Assembly: GCF_026340975.1 (NCBI RefSeq)
Contig: NZ_JAPEOS010000003.1
Span: 558,001-622,000, forward strand
DNA from: Streptomyces sp. NBC_01214
Lineage (GTDB): Bacteria; Actinomycetota; Actinomycetes; Streptomycetales; Streptomycetaceae
DNA length: 64,000 bases
Direction: 5' to 3'
Both the position numbers and the translations under genes were made by a program. Shown here piece by piece: positions 1 through 9,053 of the stretch. Every line of letters begins with the position of its first letter. The stretch's first letter is position 1. Under the pieces are notes generated by a model, which worked only from the letters and a program-made list of their open reading frames with translations, was not told the DNA's origin and ran no database searches.

Positions 1-107
1 CCGGTGAGCCGGCGGCAGCCCGGGCAGCGGACGCCGTAGAGGCACGGAAGGCCAGGTGGTGGTGGCGCAAGCCGCTGTGCTGCCACTGCTGCAGCCACAT
101 CAGCCGG

Positions 108-141
108 AGACCATCGGGCCCCGTCGAGGGACCTTCGGGAC
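108..141 (+). promoter_or_regulatory. Tandem DevR/OsdR-like boxes upstream of adhE
   Basis: Two 14-bp sites start 20 bp apart: AGACCATCGGGCCC at 108-121 and GGGACCTTCGGGAC at 128-141. Each resembles the GGGnCC-N2-nGGnCC pattern repeated across this window, though each has one degenerate half. They lie about 120 bp before the adhE start. DosR of mycobacteria binds 6-2-6 palindromes of this geometry (GGGACT-WW-AGTCCC); binding here is inferred. Confidence 0.5.
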
Positions 142-259
142 CTCAGCCGAGGACGCGTCCCGGGCAAGGCTGTAGGTGACAGGACGGAACGGAACGGGTG
201 GCCACCCCGGTGGCCGGCCATGTGTGGCCACAGTGCCACCCACACCCAGGGAGCTTTCC

Positions 260-2917
260 ATGACACAGGCGACCAGCGACCCCCGCACCACCATCGACGG
301 TACCCCGTCGGACACGCTCATCGCCGTGAACCTCCTGGTCGACAACGCCTCCAAGGCGCTCGCCGACTTCGAGTCCTTCACGCAGGAGCAGGTCGACCAC
401 ATCGTTGCCAAGGCGTCGGTGGCCGCCCTGGATCAGCACACCGCCCTGGCGCGCTCGGCGGTGGAGGAGACCGGGCGGGGTGTCTTCGAGGACAAGGCGG
501 CGAAGAACATGTTCGCCTGCGAGCACGTCACCCACAGCATGTCCCGGGCGAGGACGGTCGGCGTCATCGGCCGCGACGACATCGAGGGCATCATCGAGAT
601 CGCCGAACCCGTCGGTGTGCTCTGCGCGGTCACGCCCGTCACCAACCCGACCTCCACCACCATCTTCAAGGCGTTGCTGGCGCTGAAGACACGCAACCCC
701 GTCGTGTTCGCCTTCCACCCCTCCGCGCAGGCATGCAGCACCGAAGCCGCACGCATCGTGCGGGACGCCGCCGTCGCCGCCGGAGCGCCCGAGCATTGCG
801 TGCAGTGGATCGAGGCTCCCTCCATCGAGGCCACGAGCCTCCTCATGCGACACCCAGGCGTCGCGCTGATCCTGGCGACCGGCGGCAACGCCATGGTCAA
901 GGCCGCCTACTCGGCCGGCAAGCCCGCCGTCGGCGTCGGCGCCGGCAACGTGCCAGCCTACGTGCACCACAGCGCGGACCTGCGCCGGGCGGTCAACGAC
1001 CTCGTCCTGTCCAAGTCCTTCGACAACGGCATGATCTGCGCGTCCGAGCAGGCGGTCATCCTGGACACCGACGTGTACGACGAGGCGCTCGCCGAATTCC
1101 GGCGCCTGCACGCGTACGTCGCCACGGCCGAGGAGAAGCGGAAGCTGGAGACCTACCTCTTTCCGCCCGACGCGGCTGGCCGACAGGGCCGCGTCAACCC
1201 GGCAGCCGTCGGACAGAGCCCCGACCGGATCGCCGAGCAGGCCGGGTTCACCGTACCTGCGGACACCTCGCTCATCCTGGCCGAGGCGAGCCACGTCGGG
1301 CCCGACGAGCCGCTGACGCGGGAGAAGCTCTGCCCCGTCCTCACCGTGCTGCGGGCAGCGTCCACCGAGGAGGGCTTCGATCTCGCGGCCGACATGGTCG
1401 ACTTCCACGGGCAAGGACACAGCGCGGTGATCCACACCGGGGACCCGGCCCTCGCCGAGCGCTACGGCCGTCGTATGAAGACCGTACGGATCATCGTCAA
1501 CTCGCCGTCCTCGCAGGGAGCGATCGGCGGCATCTACAACCGTCTGGTTCCGTCCCTGACCCTGGGCTGCGGTTCCTGGGGCAGTACTTCGGTCTCGGAC
1601 AACGTCTCGGCCGCCCAGCTGCTCAACATCAAGCGCGTCACCGCCCGGCAGAACAACATGCAGTGGTTCAAGGTGCCGCCGAAGATCTACTTCGAGCCTC
1701 AGGCCATCCGCTACCTCGCCGCGATGCCCGAGGTCCACCGCGTCACCGTGGTCACCGACGCGACCATGACCCGTCTCGGTTACGTGGAGCGCGTGAGCCG
1801 TGTCCTGCAACAGCGGCAGAAACCCGTGACCATCCAGGTCATCGACGACGTCGAGCCGGAGCCGAGCATCGACTCCGTACAGCGTGGCGCCGCCCTCATG
1901 CGCGACTTCCGGCCGGACACCATCATCGCCCTGGGTGGCGGATCCCCCATGGACGCGGCGAAGGTGATGTGGCTGCTGTACGAACAGCCGGACGTCGACT
2001 TCGCCGACATGCGGCAGAAGTTCTCCGACATCCGTAAGCGGGCCTTCCGCTTCCCCGTGCTCGGCAAGCAGGCCCGTCTCGTCTGCGTCCCCACCACCTC
2101 GGGAACCGGCGCCGAGGTCACCCCCTTCGCCGTGATCTCCGACCCGGCGACCGGCAAGAAGTACCCGCTGGCCGACTACGCCCTGACCCCCAGCGTCGCG
2201 ATCATCGATCCCGTCCTGACCAACGACCTGCCGGCGTCGCTCGCGGCCGACAGCGGCTTCGACGCCCTCACCCATGCCACCGAGGCGTACGTCTCCGTCT
2301 ATGCCAACGACTTCACCGACGGTCTGGCGCTGCACGCCATCAGGCTGATCTTCGACCACCTCGAGGCGGCGGTCACCGGCGAGGCGGCACGGCGGAGCGT
2401 GGCACGGGAGAAGATGCACAACGCGGGCACCATCGCCGGCATGGCCTTCGGCAACGCCTTCCTCGGCATCGTCCACGCGATGTCCCACACCCTGGGCGCC
2501 ACCTTCCACATCGCCCACGGGCGGACCAACGCGATCCTCCTGCCGCACGTGATCCGCTACAACGGCACCGTTCCCGGCAAGCTGACGGGATGGCCCAAGT
2601 ACGAGAGCTACCGCGCGCCCGAGCGGTTCCAGGACATTGCCCGTGCCCTCGGGCTCCCGGCATCCACCCCCGCCGAGGGCGTGGCCTCGTACGCTGCCGC
2701 GGTGGAACGCCTGCGGGACGCCGTGGGCATCGAACCGTCCTTCCGCGCCCTGGGCCTCGACGAAACCGCCTTCATCGGCGCGCTGCCGCAGCAGGCACTG
2801 AACGCCTATGAGGACCAGTGCGCCCCGGCCAACCCGCGCATGCCGATGCTGGACGACATGGAGGACATCATGCGCACGGCCTACTATGCAGGGCCGCGGC
2901 CCCTTCCCTCTTTCTGA
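260..2917 (+). CDS. adhE: Bifunctional acetaldehyde-CoA/alcohol dehydrogenase AdhE
   Basis: AdhE reduces acetyl-CoA to acetaldehyde and then ethanol, reoxidising two NADH during fermentation, and usually forms cytoplasmic spirosomes. The 885-residue length fits the family. The N-terminal half is a CoA-acylating aldehyde dehydrogenase with the catalytic Cys in MICASEQAV. The C-terminal half is an iron-dependent alcohol dehydrogenase with the GGGSPMDAAK nucleotide motif and metal-ligand histidines in HAMSHTLGATFHIAHGR. The ATG at 260 is chosen because family similarity starts just after it (MTQATSDP) and a purine-rich GGGAG precedes it; upstream in-frame codons translate to unrelated sequence. 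The gene is followed by the DevR-type regulator gene and is preceded by putative hypoxia boxes. AdhE is uncommon in streptomycetes, which are usually treated as obligate aerobes, so acquisition by transfer is possible. Confidence 0.95.
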   Translation: MTQATSDPRTTIDGTPSDTLIAVNLLVDNASKALADFESFTQEQVDHIVAKASVAALDQHTALARSAVEETGRGVFEDKAAKNMFACEHVTHSMSRARTVGVIGRDDIEGIIEIAEPVGVLCAVTPVTNPTSTTIFKALLALKTRNPVVFAFHPSAQACSTEAARIVRDAAVAAGAPEHCVQWIEAPSIEATSLLMRHPGVALILATGGNAMVKAAYSAGKPAVGVGAGNVPAYVHHSADLRRAVNDLVLSKSFDNGMICASEQAVILDTDVYDEALAEFRRLHAYVATAEEKRKLETYLFPPDAAGRQGRVNPAAVGQSPDRIAEQAGFTVPADTSLILAEASHVGPDEPLTREKLCPVLTVLRAASTEEGFDLAADMVDFHGQGHSAVIHTGDPALAERYGRRMKTVRIIVNSPSSQGAIGGIYNRLVPSLTLGCGSWGSTSVSDNVSAAQLLNIKRVTARQNNMQWFKVPPKIYFEPQAIRYLAAMPEVHRVTVVTDATMTRLGYVERVSRVLQQRQKPVTIQVIDDVEPEPSIDSVQRGAALMRDFRPDTIIALGGGSPMDAAKVMWLLYEQPDVDFADMRQKFSDIRKRAFRFPVLGKQARLVCVPTTSGTGAEVTPFAVISDPATGKKYPLADYALTPSVAIIDPVLTNDLPASLAADSGFDALTHATEAYVSVYANDFTDGLALHAIRLIFDHLEAAVTGEAARRSVAREKMHNAGTIAGMAFGNAFLGIVHAMSHTLGATFHIAHGRTNAILLPHVIRYNGTVPGKLTGWPKYESYRAPERFQDIARALGLPASTPAEGVASYAAAVERLRDAVGIEPSFRALGLDETAFIGALPQQALNAYEDQCAPANPRMPMLDDMEDIMRTAYYAGPRPLPSF

Positions 2918-2966
2918 CCGCGCGTAGGGCGGCGGCCGCTCTGCGGGCGGGCCGCCGCGACCGTGT

Positions 2967-3026
2967 GGGACCCGGGGTCCAGGGCAGCCATCTGGGGCGC
3001 GGCCGCGTATGAGGGCCATCCGGCCC
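2967..3026 (+). promoter_or_regulatory. DevR/OsdR-like boxes before the regulator gene
   Basis: Two 14-bp candidates lie between adhE and the regulator gene: GGGACCCGGGGTCC at 2967-2980 and GGGCCATCCGGCCC at 3013-3026. The second ends 80 bp before the regulator ATG. This would fit autoregulation, as known for mycobacterial dosR. Binding is inferred from pattern only. Confidence 0.5.
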
Positions 3027-3105
3027 TGGCCGAAGGTCCCGCTCGCACGGCACGATGCAGTGGATCCGCCGGCGGGCGGAAGATTCGGCGAACTCGGAGT
3101 GTGCG

Positions 3106-3816
3106 ATGACGGACAGCAGCGGCGGCCTCACCGGGAAGGAACCGGTCAGGGTCTTCCTCCTCGACGATCACGAGGTCGTGCGCCGTGGTGTGCACGATCT
3201 GCTGGACGCCGAGCCGGACCTGACCGTGGTAGGGGAGGCGGGCACGGTCGAGCAGGCGCTCGTCCGTGTGCCCGCGCTGCGCCCGCAGGTCGCCGTACTG
3301 GATGTGCGCCTGCCGGACGGGGACGGCGTGAGTGTCTGCAGGGAGCTGCGCTCCCGAATGCCCGACCTCGCCTGCCTGATGCTGACGTCATTCGACGACG
3401 AGGAGGCGCTGCTCGACGCGATCATGGCAGGCGCGTCCGGATACGTGCTCAAGCAGATCACCGGGACCGACCTGGTGAACGCCGTGCGGACGGTCGCCTC
3501 CGGCCAGTCCATGCTGGACCCCGGCGCCACGGCGCGGGTGATGGCCCGGCTGCGCGGCGGACCTCCGCAGGAGGAGCTTCCGCAGGGTCTGCCCGGCCTG
3601 ACGGAGCGCGAGCGTGAGATTCTTGCCCTGGTCGGGGAAGGGCTGACCAATCGTGAGATCGGTCAGCGGCTGTACCTGGCGGAGAAGACGGTCAAGAACA
3701 ACATCTCCCGGCTGCTCGCCAAACTGGGCGTCGAACGGCGAGTGCAGGCCGCCGTCATCGCCACGCAGGCTCTGGCCGCCCAGGGAGACCAGAGCGGGCG
3801 GCTCGGCAAGGTGTGA
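3106..3816 (+). CDS. devR: NarL/LuxR response regulator of the DevR/DosR (OsdR) type
   Basis: This is a 236-residue response regulator. It has an N-terminal receiver with acidic pair D20-D21 and the phospho-acceptor D66 (in VAVLDVRLPDGDG), and a C-terminal LuxR helix-turn-helix from about residue 165 (LTEREREIL, then GLTNREIGQRLYLAEKTVKN). The stretches AGASGYVLKQI and LAEKTVKNNISRLLAKLG closely match what I recall of Mycobacterium DosR/DevR, the hypoxia and nitric oxide dormancy regulator; the Streptomyces counterpart is OsdR. I chose ATG 3106, preceded by GGAG; the longer upstream reading is Arg-rich and not family-like. No cognate histidine kinase (DevS/DosT/OsdK) gene is seen in the window, so it must lie elsewhere or be absent. 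The widespread DosR-like boxes in this window make it the likely local regulator. Confidence 0.9.
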   Translation: MTDSSGGLTGKEPVRVFLLDDHEVVRRGVHDLLDAEPDLTVVGEAGTVEQALVRVPALRPQVAVLDVRLPDGDGVSVCRELRSRMPDLACLMLTSFDDEEALLDAIMAGASGYVLKQITGTDLVNAVRTVASGQSMLDPGATARVMARLRGGPPQEELPQGLPGLTEREREILALVGEGLTNREIGQRLYLAEKTVKNNISRLLAKLGVERRVQAAVIATQALAAQGDQSGRLGKV

Positions 3817-3866
3817 CGGCTGTCCCAGGATCTGAGCGCAGGTTCACGCGCCCGCGAAACGGCTGA

Positions 3867-3909
3867 GCGGCCCGGCCCGGCGTCCTTCTCGGACGTCGGG
3901 CCGGGCCGC
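3867..3909. terminator. Strong bidirectional hairpin terminator
   Basis: A 19-bp stem (GCGGCCCGGCCCGGCGTCC against its near-perfect complement, one mismatch) surrounds a 5-nt loop. It sits between the convergent regulator gene and the leftward universal stress gene, so it can serve both. Confidence 0.8.
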
Positions 3910-3966
3910 TTCCGCATGTCTGCCGGAGAGGCCGGCCGGGGCCGTCCCCGGCGCGGGGCGGGGACG

Positions 3967-4839
3967 TCAGGCGTGCGGCACGACAGCTACGGGGCAGCGG
4001 GCGTGGTGCAGCGCGGCGTGGGCGACCGACCCGATACGGGTACCGACAGGCGTGTGGCGTGCCCGGCGGCCGACCACGAGCAACTGCGCGTTCGAAGCGG
4101 CCGACAGCAGCACCTGCCCGCCGCTCCCGATCTCGACGTGCTCGACGACCGGCACATCGGGGTACCGTGCGCGCCACGGAGCGAGTGCCTGAGCCAGCGC
4201 CTTCTTCTCGAACGGCTCCAGTCCTCCGGCTTCGTCGACCAGGCGCATCGAGCCCGCCCCGTAGGCGTAGACGGGTGGCAAGCTCCAGGCCCGTACCGCT
4301 CGAACGGCGGCGCCGCGTGCGGCTGCGGCCTCGAAGGCGAACCCGAGCACCGCGTCGCACTCCTCGGGCGTGCCCTGTTGGCCCACGACGATCTCGCTGC
4401 CTTCCGCGGGAAGCGACCTCTCGTCCCGAGTCCGGACGGACACCACTGGCCGGGTCGAGGAGGCGATCACCTGCTGTCCGTACGAGCCCAGCAGGAAGCC
4501 CATCAGGGCGCCGTGCCCGCGCGAACCGAGCACCAGGATGTCGGACCGTTCCGCCTCACGGAGCAGTGAGGCGACCGCAGTGTCGTGCACCACTTCAGCG
4601 GTGACGGTCAGGTCCGGGTACCGCCCGGCCACGTGCCTCTCGGCTTGACGCAGCACGGCGTTGGCGGACTTGGCCTGGGCCTCCTCGTCCTGGACGACGG
4701 GTACGTCCAGCGGATGCCACAGCCAGGCGTGCACGATGCGCAGCGGGACCTTGCGGATCTCGGCCTCGTGTGCCGCCCAGTCGGCCGCTGCCAGGCTCGC
4801 CTCTGATCCGTCCACTCCGACAGTGATAGCGCGGGTCAT
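3967..4839 (-). CDS. Tandem-domain universal stress protein
   Basis: This 290-residue cytoplasmic protein has two UspA domains, each starting with a beta-strand plus Asp-Gly-Ser motif (ITVGVDGSEAS at the N terminus). It keeps the ATP-binding Gly-rich loop VLGSRGHGALMGFLLGS in domain 1 and VVGRRARHTPVGTRIGS in domain 2. Such two-domain, ATP-binding USPs are typical members of the mycobacterial DosR regulon (Rv2623 type). The ATG at 4839 is preceded by GGAAGG. It is divergent from another USP gene, with a perfect palindromic box about 100 bp upstream. The role is inferred as stress survival or nucleotide sensing; no enzymatic activity is evident. Confidence 0.9.
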   Translation of the reverse strand: MTRAITVGVDGSEASLAAADWAAHEAEIRKVPLRIVHAWLWHPLDVPVVQDEEAQAKSANAVLRQAERHVAGRYPDLTVTAEVVHDTAVASLLREAERSDILVLGSRGHGALMGFLLGSYGQQVIASSTRPVVSVRTRDERSLPAEGSEIVVGQQGTPEECDAVLGFAFEAAAARGAAVRAVRAWSLPPVYAYGAGSMRLVDEAGGLEPFEKKALAQALAPWRARYPDVPVVEHVEIGSGGQVLLSAASNAQLLVVGRRARHTPVGTRIGSVAHAALHHARCPVAVVPHA

Positions 4840-4940
4840 GGGGGGACTACCTTCCTATGGTTCGACGGGCACGGCCGGGCCGTCCAGGCCGCCCCTTTCT
4901 TCTCCTCCCCAGCATCGGCGAGGCGGGCGCCGTCGGCAGT

Positions 4941-4954
4941 GGGCCACTTGGCCC
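4941..4954 (-). promoter_or_regulatory. Palindromic DevR/OsdR-like box for the leftward USP gene
   Basis: GGGCCACTTGGCCC is a perfect 6-2-6 palindrome located about 100 bp upstream of the USP start at 4839. It matches the box family repeated across the island. Confidence 0.5.
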
Positions 4955-5013
4955 TGCGTCCCCGCCGTTCGGCCACGATCCCTGCCCGCCGCCCGGCCGG
5001 GTGCGGTCCTGTG

Positions 5014-5047
5014 GGGCCGCAGGTCCCGCAGCAGGGACCTGTGGCCC
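5014..5047 (+). promoter_or_regulatory. Tandem DevR/OsdR-like boxes, 20-bp spacing
   Basis: GGGCCGCAGGTCCC (5014-5027) and GGGACCTGTGGCCC (5034-5047) begin exactly 20 bp apart, about 70 bp before the USP start at 5119. Two-turn spacing of adjacent boxes is the classical cooperative arrangement at DosR promoters. Confidence 0.6.
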
Positions 5048-5118
5048 CTCTGCGGGCGTGTCGTGGCGGGCCACTGTGGAGATGCAAGGCCCTTCCCCGT
5101 TCTCCCGAGGAGCCGTTC

Positions 5119-5991
5119 ATGTCCCGCAGTGTCACCGTCGGCTTCGACGGATCCCGTGAAAGCCTCGCCGCCGTGGACTGGGCGGCCAGGGAGGCAGTGT
5201 GCCGCGCGGTGCCGCTGCGGCTTCTCCAGGTCTGGAGCAAGAACGACGGCCGGCGCACGCGCCTGGTGGACCCGGTGACCGCCCAGGGGTGGGGTGAGCG
5301 GGCGCTCGGTACGGCGGAGAGGCGACTGCGCCGGCGCCACCCGGGTCTGCTGACCGAGACGCAGTGGGTCTGTGGTGACCCGGTGGAGGAGCTGTGTGCC
5401 GCCGCGGACGAGGCGGAGCTGCTGGTGCTCGGCTCCCGTGGCCTGGGCGGGTTGGCCGGCTTCCTCGCTGGGTCCGTGTCGCTGGCCGTGCTCGCCCGCA
5501 CCCGGCGCCCGGTCGTCCTGGTCCGCCCGCACAACGGCCCGGCTGCGGGGGAGGACGGGCCGGCCGGAGAGGTCGTGGTCGGCCTGGACGTGTCCGCACC
5601 CGGCGACGAGGTGCTCGCCTTCGGCTTCGCGGCGGCCGACCGGTACGGCTGCGGTCTGCGGGTACTGCACACCTGGGCCGTTCCGTCGCTCTACGGAGCC
5701 GACATGGGCGCCGCCCTGCAACTGATGTGGGCGGAAGTCGCGCAGGACGCGCGCCGGGCGCTCGACGAGGCGCTGGCCCCGTGGACGGAGAAGTACCCCG
5801 GTGTTTCCGTCGTCCGTGAATGCCGCCAGGGCCAGCCGGCGCAGGACCTCGCGGAAGCCTCGCGAGGGGCCCGGCTGGTCGTGGTAGGTCGCCGGAACCG
5901 GCGTGCGCGGATCGGCACGCACATCGGGGCCGTCACCCACGCCGTCATCCACCACTCCCTGGCTCCCGTCACGGTCGTGCCGCACGACTGA
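5119..5991 (+). CDS. Tandem-domain universal stress protein
   Basis: This 290-residue protein has two USP domains (VTVGFDGSRESLAAVDWAA at the start; ATP loops LGSRGLGGLAGFLAGS and VVGRRNRRARIGTHIGA). The ATG at 5119 is preceded by GAGGAG; the open frame upstream of it is low-complexity promoter sequence. It probably forms an operon with ppdK, which starts 82 bp downstream with no terminator between. A pair of DevR-like boxes lies in the promoter. It is a paralogue of the USPs at 3967, 16022 and 17259. Its exact role is unknown; hypoxia or dormancy stress is inferred from context. Confidence 0.9.
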   Translation: MSRSVTVGFDGSRESLAAVDWAAREAVCRAVPLRLLQVWSKNDGRRTRLVDPVTAQGWGERALGTAERRLRRRHPGLLTETQWVCGDPVEELCAAADEAELLVLGSRGLGGLAGFLAGSVSLAVLARTRRPVVLVRPHNGPAAGEDGPAGEVVVGLDVSAPGDEVLAFGFAAADRYGCGLRVLHTWAVPSLYGADMGAALQLMWAEVAQDARRALDEALAPWTEKYPGVSVVRECRQGQPAQDLAEASRGARLVVVGRRNRRARIGTHIGAVTHAVIHHSLAPVTVVPHD

Positions 5992-6073
5992 CCGACCGAA
6001 CCGGCCGCTACCGTGCGGCATGCCGCCGCGCTTCCCGGGACCCGACATCCACCGAAGAGACAGGCGAGCAGCC

Positions 6074-8776
6074 ATGACCACCTATGTGTACGACTTCTCC
6101 GAGGGCGGCCGGGACATGGCCGGTCTCCTGGGAGGCAAGGGAGCGAACCTCGCGGAGATGGCGCGCATGGGCCTGCCCGTGCCGCCCGGCTTCACCGTCA
6201 CCACCGAAGCCTGCCGGATCTTCCTCGCCACGGGGCAGGCTCCGGACGGCCTCGACCGGCAGATCGGCGAGCATCTCGCGGCGCTGGAACGAGCCGCCGG
6301 GAAGCGGCTCGGCCAGGTGGACGACCCGCTCCTGCTCTCCGTCCGCTCGGGGGCGAGGTTCTCGATGCCGGGCATGATGGAGACCATCCTCGACATCGGG
6401 CTGAACGATCTCTCGGTCCTGGGCCTGGCCAAGACCCCCGAGCGCGAACGCTTCGCCTGGGACTCCTACCGGCGCCTCGTGCAGATGTTCGGCAGTACGG
6501 TCATGGGCGTCGACGGCTCCCACTTCGAGGCGGCGCTCGCCGCCGTCAAGCAGCAACACAGCCGGGGCGACGACACGCAGTTGGACACCTGCGACCTCAT
6601 CCGGATCGTCGAGACCTTCAAGGACCTGATCCAAGAGCGGACCGGGGAGGAATTCCCGCAGGATCCGGCCGAGCAACTCCGGCGGGCGGTACTCGCCGTC
6701 TTCACCTCTTGGAACGGCGACCGCGCACGCCTGTACCGCCGGCGCGAGCACATTCCGGACGATCTGGGCACCGCGGTCAACATCCAGACCATGGTCTTCG
6801 GCAATCTCGGTCCGGACTCAGGCAGCGGCGTCGCCTTCACCCGGGATCCGGCGACCGGCCGACCGGGCGTCTACGGCGACTACCTGCCCAACGCCCAAGG
6901 GGAAGACGTCGTCGCCGGCATCCGCAACACCGTGCCCCTCCAGGACTTGGCCGGTCTCGACCCTGCGTCGTTCGCGCGGCTGCGCAGCTACATGGACCGG
7001 CTGGAGGCCCACTACCGCGATCTGTGCGACATCGAGTTCACCATCGAACGCGGCACACTGTGGATGCTCCAGACCCGCATCGGCAAGCGCACGGCCCAGG
7101 CCGCCTTCGCCATCGCCTCCCAGCTCGCCGACGAAGGACTGATCAGCGAGCGGGAGGCGCTGGGTCGGGTCGGCGGCGAGGCGCTCGCACGGCTGATGTT
7201 CCCCCGCTTCGCCACCACGGACTCGAGCGAGGTCATCGCGCGGGGCGTGCCCGCCTCACCGGGAGCGGCCGTGGGCGCCGTCGTGTTCGATTCCGCGGAA
7301 GCGGTCCGCAGGGCGGCCGCCGGCGAGAAGGTCGTTCTCGTACGTCAGGAGACGACGCCCGACGACCTGCCGGGCATGGTCGCTGCCCAGGCGGTGCTCA
7401 CCAGCCGGGGCGGGAAGACCAGCCACGCCGCGGTCGTCGCGCGCGGCATGGGCAAGGTGTGCGTGTGCGGGGCGGAGGGCATCGTCGTGGACACCCGGGA
7501 GCGGCGCTTCAGCGCCGGTGGCGTGACGGTCCCCGAAGGCACGGTCGTCTCCGTCGACGGGTCGGAAGGCGTGGTGCGCCTCGGCTCCGTACCCCTGGTC
7601 GACTCCGACGTCATGCGGTACTTCGAGGAGGGCGGCGTGCTGCCGGCCGACGGCACGGCCCGGCAGCCGGTGCGTGATGTGCACCGGCTCATGCGGCAGG
7701 CGGACGCCGTGCGGGGCCTGGAGGTCAGGGCGAACGCGGACACCCCCGAGGACGCGGCTCGCGCCCGTCGCTTCGGTGCCCAGGGGATCGGCCTGTGCCG
7801 TACCGAGCACATGTTCCTCGGCGACCGGCGCCCCCTGGTCGAGGCGATGATCCTCGCGCACGGCGACACCGAACGAGAGGCGGCACTCGCGGTGCTGCTG
7901 CCGCTCCAGAGGCACGACTTCATCGGCATCCTCGAAGCGATGGACGGCCTGCCGGTCACCGTCCGGCTGCTCGACCCGCCACTTCACGAGTTTCTGCCGG
8001 ACCGCACGGAACTCGCCGTCCGTCTCGCACGCGGCGAAGCGCTCGGCACACCGGCCGATCCGCACGACAGCGAACTCCTGGCGGCCGTTACGCGCATGCA
8101 CGAGGAGAACCCGATGCTCGGCCTGCGTGGTGTGCGCCTGGGGCTGGTGGTGCCGGGGCTGGTGGCCATGCAGGTACGGGCCCTCGCGGAGGCCGTCGTC
8201 GCGCGCAGGCGTGCGGGCGGCGACCCTCGGGCGGAGATCATGGTCCCGCTGGTGGACGCGGTCGAGGAGCTCCACCTCGTACGGGAGGAAGTGGACCGGG
8301 TCCTGGCAGAGGTTTCGCAAGAGACCGGCGTCGACGTCACCTGCCCGGTAGGAACCATGATCGAACTGCCCAGGGCGGCTCTCACCGCCGGCCGGATCGC
8401 GAAGGAGGCGGCGTTCTTCTCCTTCGGCACGAACGACCTGACACAGACCACCTGGGGCTTCTCCCGCGACGACGTCGAAGCCGCGTTCTTCTCCGCGTAC
8501 CTCGACAAGGGCGTCTTCCCCGTCTCCCCGTTCGAGACGATCGACCGTGAAGGCGTCGGCCGGCTGGTGCGGATCGCGGTCGAGGAGGGCCGGGCAGCTC
8601 GCCCGGACCTGAAGATCGGCGTGTGCGGGGAGCATGGAGGGGACCCCGCTTCGGTCCACTTCTTCCACGGGGCCGGGCTGGACTACGTCTCCTGCTCGCC
8701 CTTCCGTGTCCCGGTCGCCCGCCTTGAGGCCGGCCGGGCAGCCCTGGAAGCGAACGGCACCGACGCGAGCGCATAG
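6074..8776 (+). CDS. ppdK: Pyruvate, phosphate dikinase
   Basis: PPDK interconverts pyruvate, ATP and phosphate with phosphoenolpyruvate, AMP and diphosphate. In anaerobic or pyrophosphate-economy metabolism it can replace pyruvate kinase and yield extra ATP. The 900-residue protein has the N-terminal ATP-grasp region (LLGGKGANLAEMARMGLPVPPGF; SGARFSMPGMMETIL), the central phosphohistidine domain with catalytic His451 in GGKTSHAAVVARGMGK, and the C-terminal PEP/pyruvate TIM barrel (FGTNDLTQTTWGFSRDD; VCGEHGGDP). Start ATG 6074 matches the family N terminus. It follows a USP gene and precedes pflB, so PPDK, PFL and AdhE together form a pyruvate-handling set for oxygen-poor conditions. Confidence 0.95.
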   Translation: MTTYVYDFSEGGRDMAGLLGGKGANLAEMARMGLPVPPGFTVTTEACRIFLATGQAPDGLDRQIGEHLAALERAAGKRLGQVDDPLLLSVRSGARFSMPGMMETILDIGLNDLSVLGLAKTPERERFAWDSYRRLVQMFGSTVMGVDGSHFEAALAAVKQQHSRGDDTQLDTCDLIRIVETFKDLIQERTGEEFPQDPAEQLRRAVLAVFTSWNGDRARLYRRREHIPDDLGTAVNIQTMVFGNLGPDSGSGVAFTRDPATGRPGVYGDYLPNAQGEDVVAGIRNTVPLQDLAGLDPASFARLRSYMDRLEAHYRDLCDIEFTIERGTLWMLQTRIGKRTAQAAFAIASQLADEGLISEREALGRVGGEALARLMFPRFATTDSSEVIARGVPASPGAAVGAVVFDSAEAVRRAAAGEKVVLVRQETTPDDLPGMVAAQAVLTSRGGKTSHAAVVARGMGKVCVCGAEGIVVDTRERRFSAGGVTVPEGTVVSVDGSEGVVRLGSVPLVDSDVMRYFEEGGVLPADGTARQPVRDVHRLMRQADAVRGLEVRANADTPEDAARARRFGAQGIGLCRTEHMFLGDRRPLVEAMILAHGDTEREAALAVLLPLQRHDFIGILEAMDGLPVTVRLLDPPLHEFLPDRTELAVRLARGEALGTPADPHDSELLAAVTRMHEENPMLGLRGVRLGLVVPGLVAMQVRALAEAVVARRRAGGDPRAEIMVPLVDAVEELHLVREEVDRVLAEVSQETGVDVTCPVGTMIELPRAALTAGRIAKEAAFFSFGTNDLTQTTWGFSRDDVEAAFFSAYLDKGVFPVSPFETIDREGVGRLVRIAVEEGRAARPDLKIGVCGEHGGDPASVHFFHGAGLDYVSCSPFRVPVARLEAGRAALEANGTDASA

Positions 8777-8872
8777 CCCCCGCACCGTGCTGCCCGGGCG
8801 CGCGGAGAGCCGCGTCGTCATGCACTCGTACCCGCCGCGGCTGCCGGGTAGGGCTCGTGACGCTCTGCGGGA

Positions 8873-8910
8873 GGGCCCATGGTCCCTCGCCTCGACGGGA
8901 CCACAGGCCC
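8873..8910 (+). promoter_or_regulatory. Two DevR/OsdR-like boxes upstream of pflB
   Basis: GGGCCCATGGTCCC (8873-8886) and GGGACCACAGGCCC (8897-8910) are close matches to the 6-2-6 pattern, starting 24 bp apart. They lie in the 277-bp gap between ppdK and pflB, about 145 bp before the pflB ATG. The gap holds no other gene I can support. Confidence 0.55.
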
Positions 8911-9053
8911 TCTCCGCCCCGCTCACCGGGGCCGGTCAGCGGGCTCCGCCTTGCCTCTTCGACCCTGGCCGGCGACACAGCCGACGGGAACCATCAGCAG
9001 TGAGAAAGGGCGATCGCCCACCTCGCCTCCGCCCCGGCCCAGGAGATGACGAC

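Noticed and set aside
143..3019. 958-codon reverse-strand open frame opposite adhE
   Set aside because: It is a GC-bias shadow: Gly/Arg/Val-rich with no family motifs, exactly antisense to a well-conserved gene.
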